A DNA stretch of 6,692 nucleotides. Origin: DASRHD01 sp035499715 (lineage in GTDB: Bacteria; Verrucomicrobiota; Verrucomicrobiia; Opitutales; Opitutaceae). Made by a program: the position numbers and the translations under genes. The number at the start of each line of letters is the position of its first letter. Within the stretch, counting starts at the first letter, position 1. The stretch lies in assembly GCA_035499715.1 (NCBI GenBank), contig DATJYF010000176.1, forward strand, positions 1-6,692, written 5' to 3'. The notes under the pieces were generated by a model. The model ran no database searches, was not told the origin of the DNA, and saw only the letters and a program-made list of their open reading frames with translations. Shown piece by piece: positions 5,454 to 6,692 of the stretch.

Positions 5454-6692
5454 ATGCGCACGCTTTCCCTCCTGCTCCTCGTTTCGTTGCTCGCCGCCGC
5501 CGCCCGCGCCCAGAGCGCCCATTGGGAGCCGTCCGGCGGCACGCTCGCATTCGACCAGGATTGCGAACTCAAGCTCGTCTTCGACGATTGCACGCCGAAG
5601 GACGATTCGATCAAGCCCCCGCCGGTGGTCGGCCTGGAACTCGACATCGCTTCGCGCAGCTCCGGCCTTTCGATCATCAACGGCCAGTCGAGCTCGAGTT
5701 ACACCATCATCTACCTCGCGCATCCCACCCGGCACGGAGCGCTGCCGATTTCCGCCTTCACCGTCGCGACGAACAAAGGCGATGTGCAGGTGCCGGCGGT
5801 CACGTTCGACGTGGACACCACCGCCTCGTCCACGGGCGGAAGCAGCTCGGGTGCGGCCTCGTCGCTGGCCGATGCGGCCCACGCCAAGCTCGCTCCGGCC
5901 GGAGGCGAATTCTGGGCCGGCGAGGTTTTCCCCCTCAGCTACACGCTCGACCTCGTACGCCGCTACCGGCCGCAGGGCATCGGTGATCTCCAGTGGTCGC
6001 CCGCGCCCCTCACCGTCGAGGACTGGTCGAAGCCCGAGGAATTCGAGCTCTCCGTCAACGGCGAGCCGCATCTCGGCGTGGCCTTCAAGACCCGCGGCTA
6101 CGCCCGCACGCCCGGTGAGATCACGCTTTCGCCCGTGCACCAGCAGGTGCAGCTCGCGGTCGGCGGCTCGCCCTTCGATCCGTTTTCCTTCGCCTTTCCC
6201 CGTCTGGTGGAGCGCACCGTGTCCAGCAACGCGCCCACCTTCACCATCAAGCCGCTGCCGCCCGCGCCGGCCGATTTCAGCGGCGCCGTCGGACGCTTCA
6301 CCTTCACCGGCAGGGCCGTTCCCGCCACCGTGGCCGTGGGCGAACCCATCACCTGGACGCTGGCCCTGAGCGGCACCGGCAACTGGCCAGACATCGCCGG
6401 CCTGCCCGCGCGCGAAGTCTCGCAGGATTTCCAGGTCGTGCCGTCAAAGCCGAAACGCGAACTGAAAAACGGCTCGCTCTTCGACGCCACGCTCACCGAG
6501 GACGCCATCCTCATTCCGACCAAGCCCGGCGACTATATCCTGCCGCCGTCGCACTTCACCTATTTCGATCCCAAGACTGGCAGCTACAAAACGCTCACTA
6601 CCGCCAGCCTGACCGTGACGGTCACGCCGGCAGCCGCAAACCGGACCAGCCAGCCTGAGGCCACCACCGCACCGGCCGGGCCGGCCTTGAAG
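5454..6692 (+). CDS. batD: BatD family protein, N-terminal 413 residues (cut by the right edge)
   Basis: An open frame of 413 codons without a stop, reaching the last base. It begins with a clear Sec signal peptide (residues 1-19, Leu-rich core, ARA before Gln20), so the protein is exported. The rest is composed of beta-rich Ig-like segments as in BatD (oxygen tolerance family). The segment LSGTGNWPDIAGLP (from about residue 303), then FQVVPSKPKRELKNG, PTKPGDYILPPSHFTYFDP and a Tyr-Lys-Thr segment match the family pattern of a GTGN turn, a G-Y-x-LP strand and an F-x-YFDP strand. A Ser/Gly/Thr-rich linker (about 122-138) separates the first segment from the next. Full-length BatD normally ends with a membrane helix and a cytoplasmic tail, which lie outside the window. 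Its place right after batB fits assembly with the BatA and BatB VWA proteins on the periplasmic side. Confidence 0.9.
   Translation, partial: MRTLSLLLLVSLLAAAARAQSAHWEPSGGTLAFDQDCELKLVFDDCTPKDDSIKPPPVVGLELDIASRSSGLSIINGQSSSSYTIIYLAHPTRHGALPISAFTVATNKGDVQVPAVTFDVDTTASSTGGSSSGAASSLADAAHAKLAPAGGEFWAGEVFPLSYTLDLVRRYRPQGIGDLQWSPAPLTVEDWSKPEEFELSVNGEPHLGVAFKTRGYARTPGEITLSPVHQQVQLAVGGSPFDPFSFAFPRLVERTVSSNAPTFTIKPLPPAPADFSGAVGRFTFTGRAVPATVAVGEPITWTLALSGTGNWPDIAGLPAREVSQDFQVVPSKPKRELKNGSLFDATLTEDAILIPTKPGDYILPPSHFTYFDPKTGSYKTLTTASLTVTVTPAAANRTSQPEATTAPAGPALK

Noticed and set aside
691..6692. MoxR-VWA module as a novel defence or conflict system
   Set aside because: Gene order, BatA/BatB metal sites and a BatD signal peptide match the established Bat aerotolerance operon; no nuclease, protease or other effector is present.

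Overview
The window is GC-rich and almost fully coding. GC-biased codons, a mostly Shine-Dalgarno-poor start context, and CAGANNN/CTGNNNN and GAT-type heptamer arrays near and inside genes suggest a Verrucomicrobia-like bacterium, possibly Opitutaceae. That assignment is an inference from style; no rRNA or other marker is present.

Left part (1-596, minus strand): a short release-factor-like protein with a GGQ motif (186-596) overlaps by ATGA the start of a lipoprotein gene that runs off the left edge (189 to beyond 1). The hydrophobic core of that lipoprotein's signal peptide is encoded by a heptamer/21-bp tandem repeat. A second, inverted heptamer array encodes the polar stretch just before it.

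Middle and right (691-6692, plus strand): a tightly packed Bat (aerotolerance-type) operon in the order MoxR AAA+ ATPase, DUF58 protein, BatA (membrane VWA), BatB fused to a BatC-like Q/N-rich periplasmic tail, and BatD (cut by the right edge). Junctions are a 4-bp overlap, a 2-bp gap, a 4-bp overlap and a 5-bp gap, so the genes are very probably co-transcribed and translationally coupled. By family knowledge, the cytoplasmic MoxR ATPase works with the DUF58/VWA proteins as a chaperone-like machine. BatA, BatB and BatD form the membrane and periplasmic part and are linked to envelope and oxidative stress tolerance, although the exact reaction is not settled.

The 94-bp divergent intergenic region (597-690) holds a perfect 6-bp inverted repeat but no convincing promoter. 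The operon itself is a known type. The less ordinary items are the repeat-built signal peptide, a heptamer array inside the DUF58 gene, the BatB-BatC fusion that keeps what looks like BatC's signal peptide inside it, and a Glu in place of the first metal-site Asp of DUF58. I do not see a wholly undescribed system.
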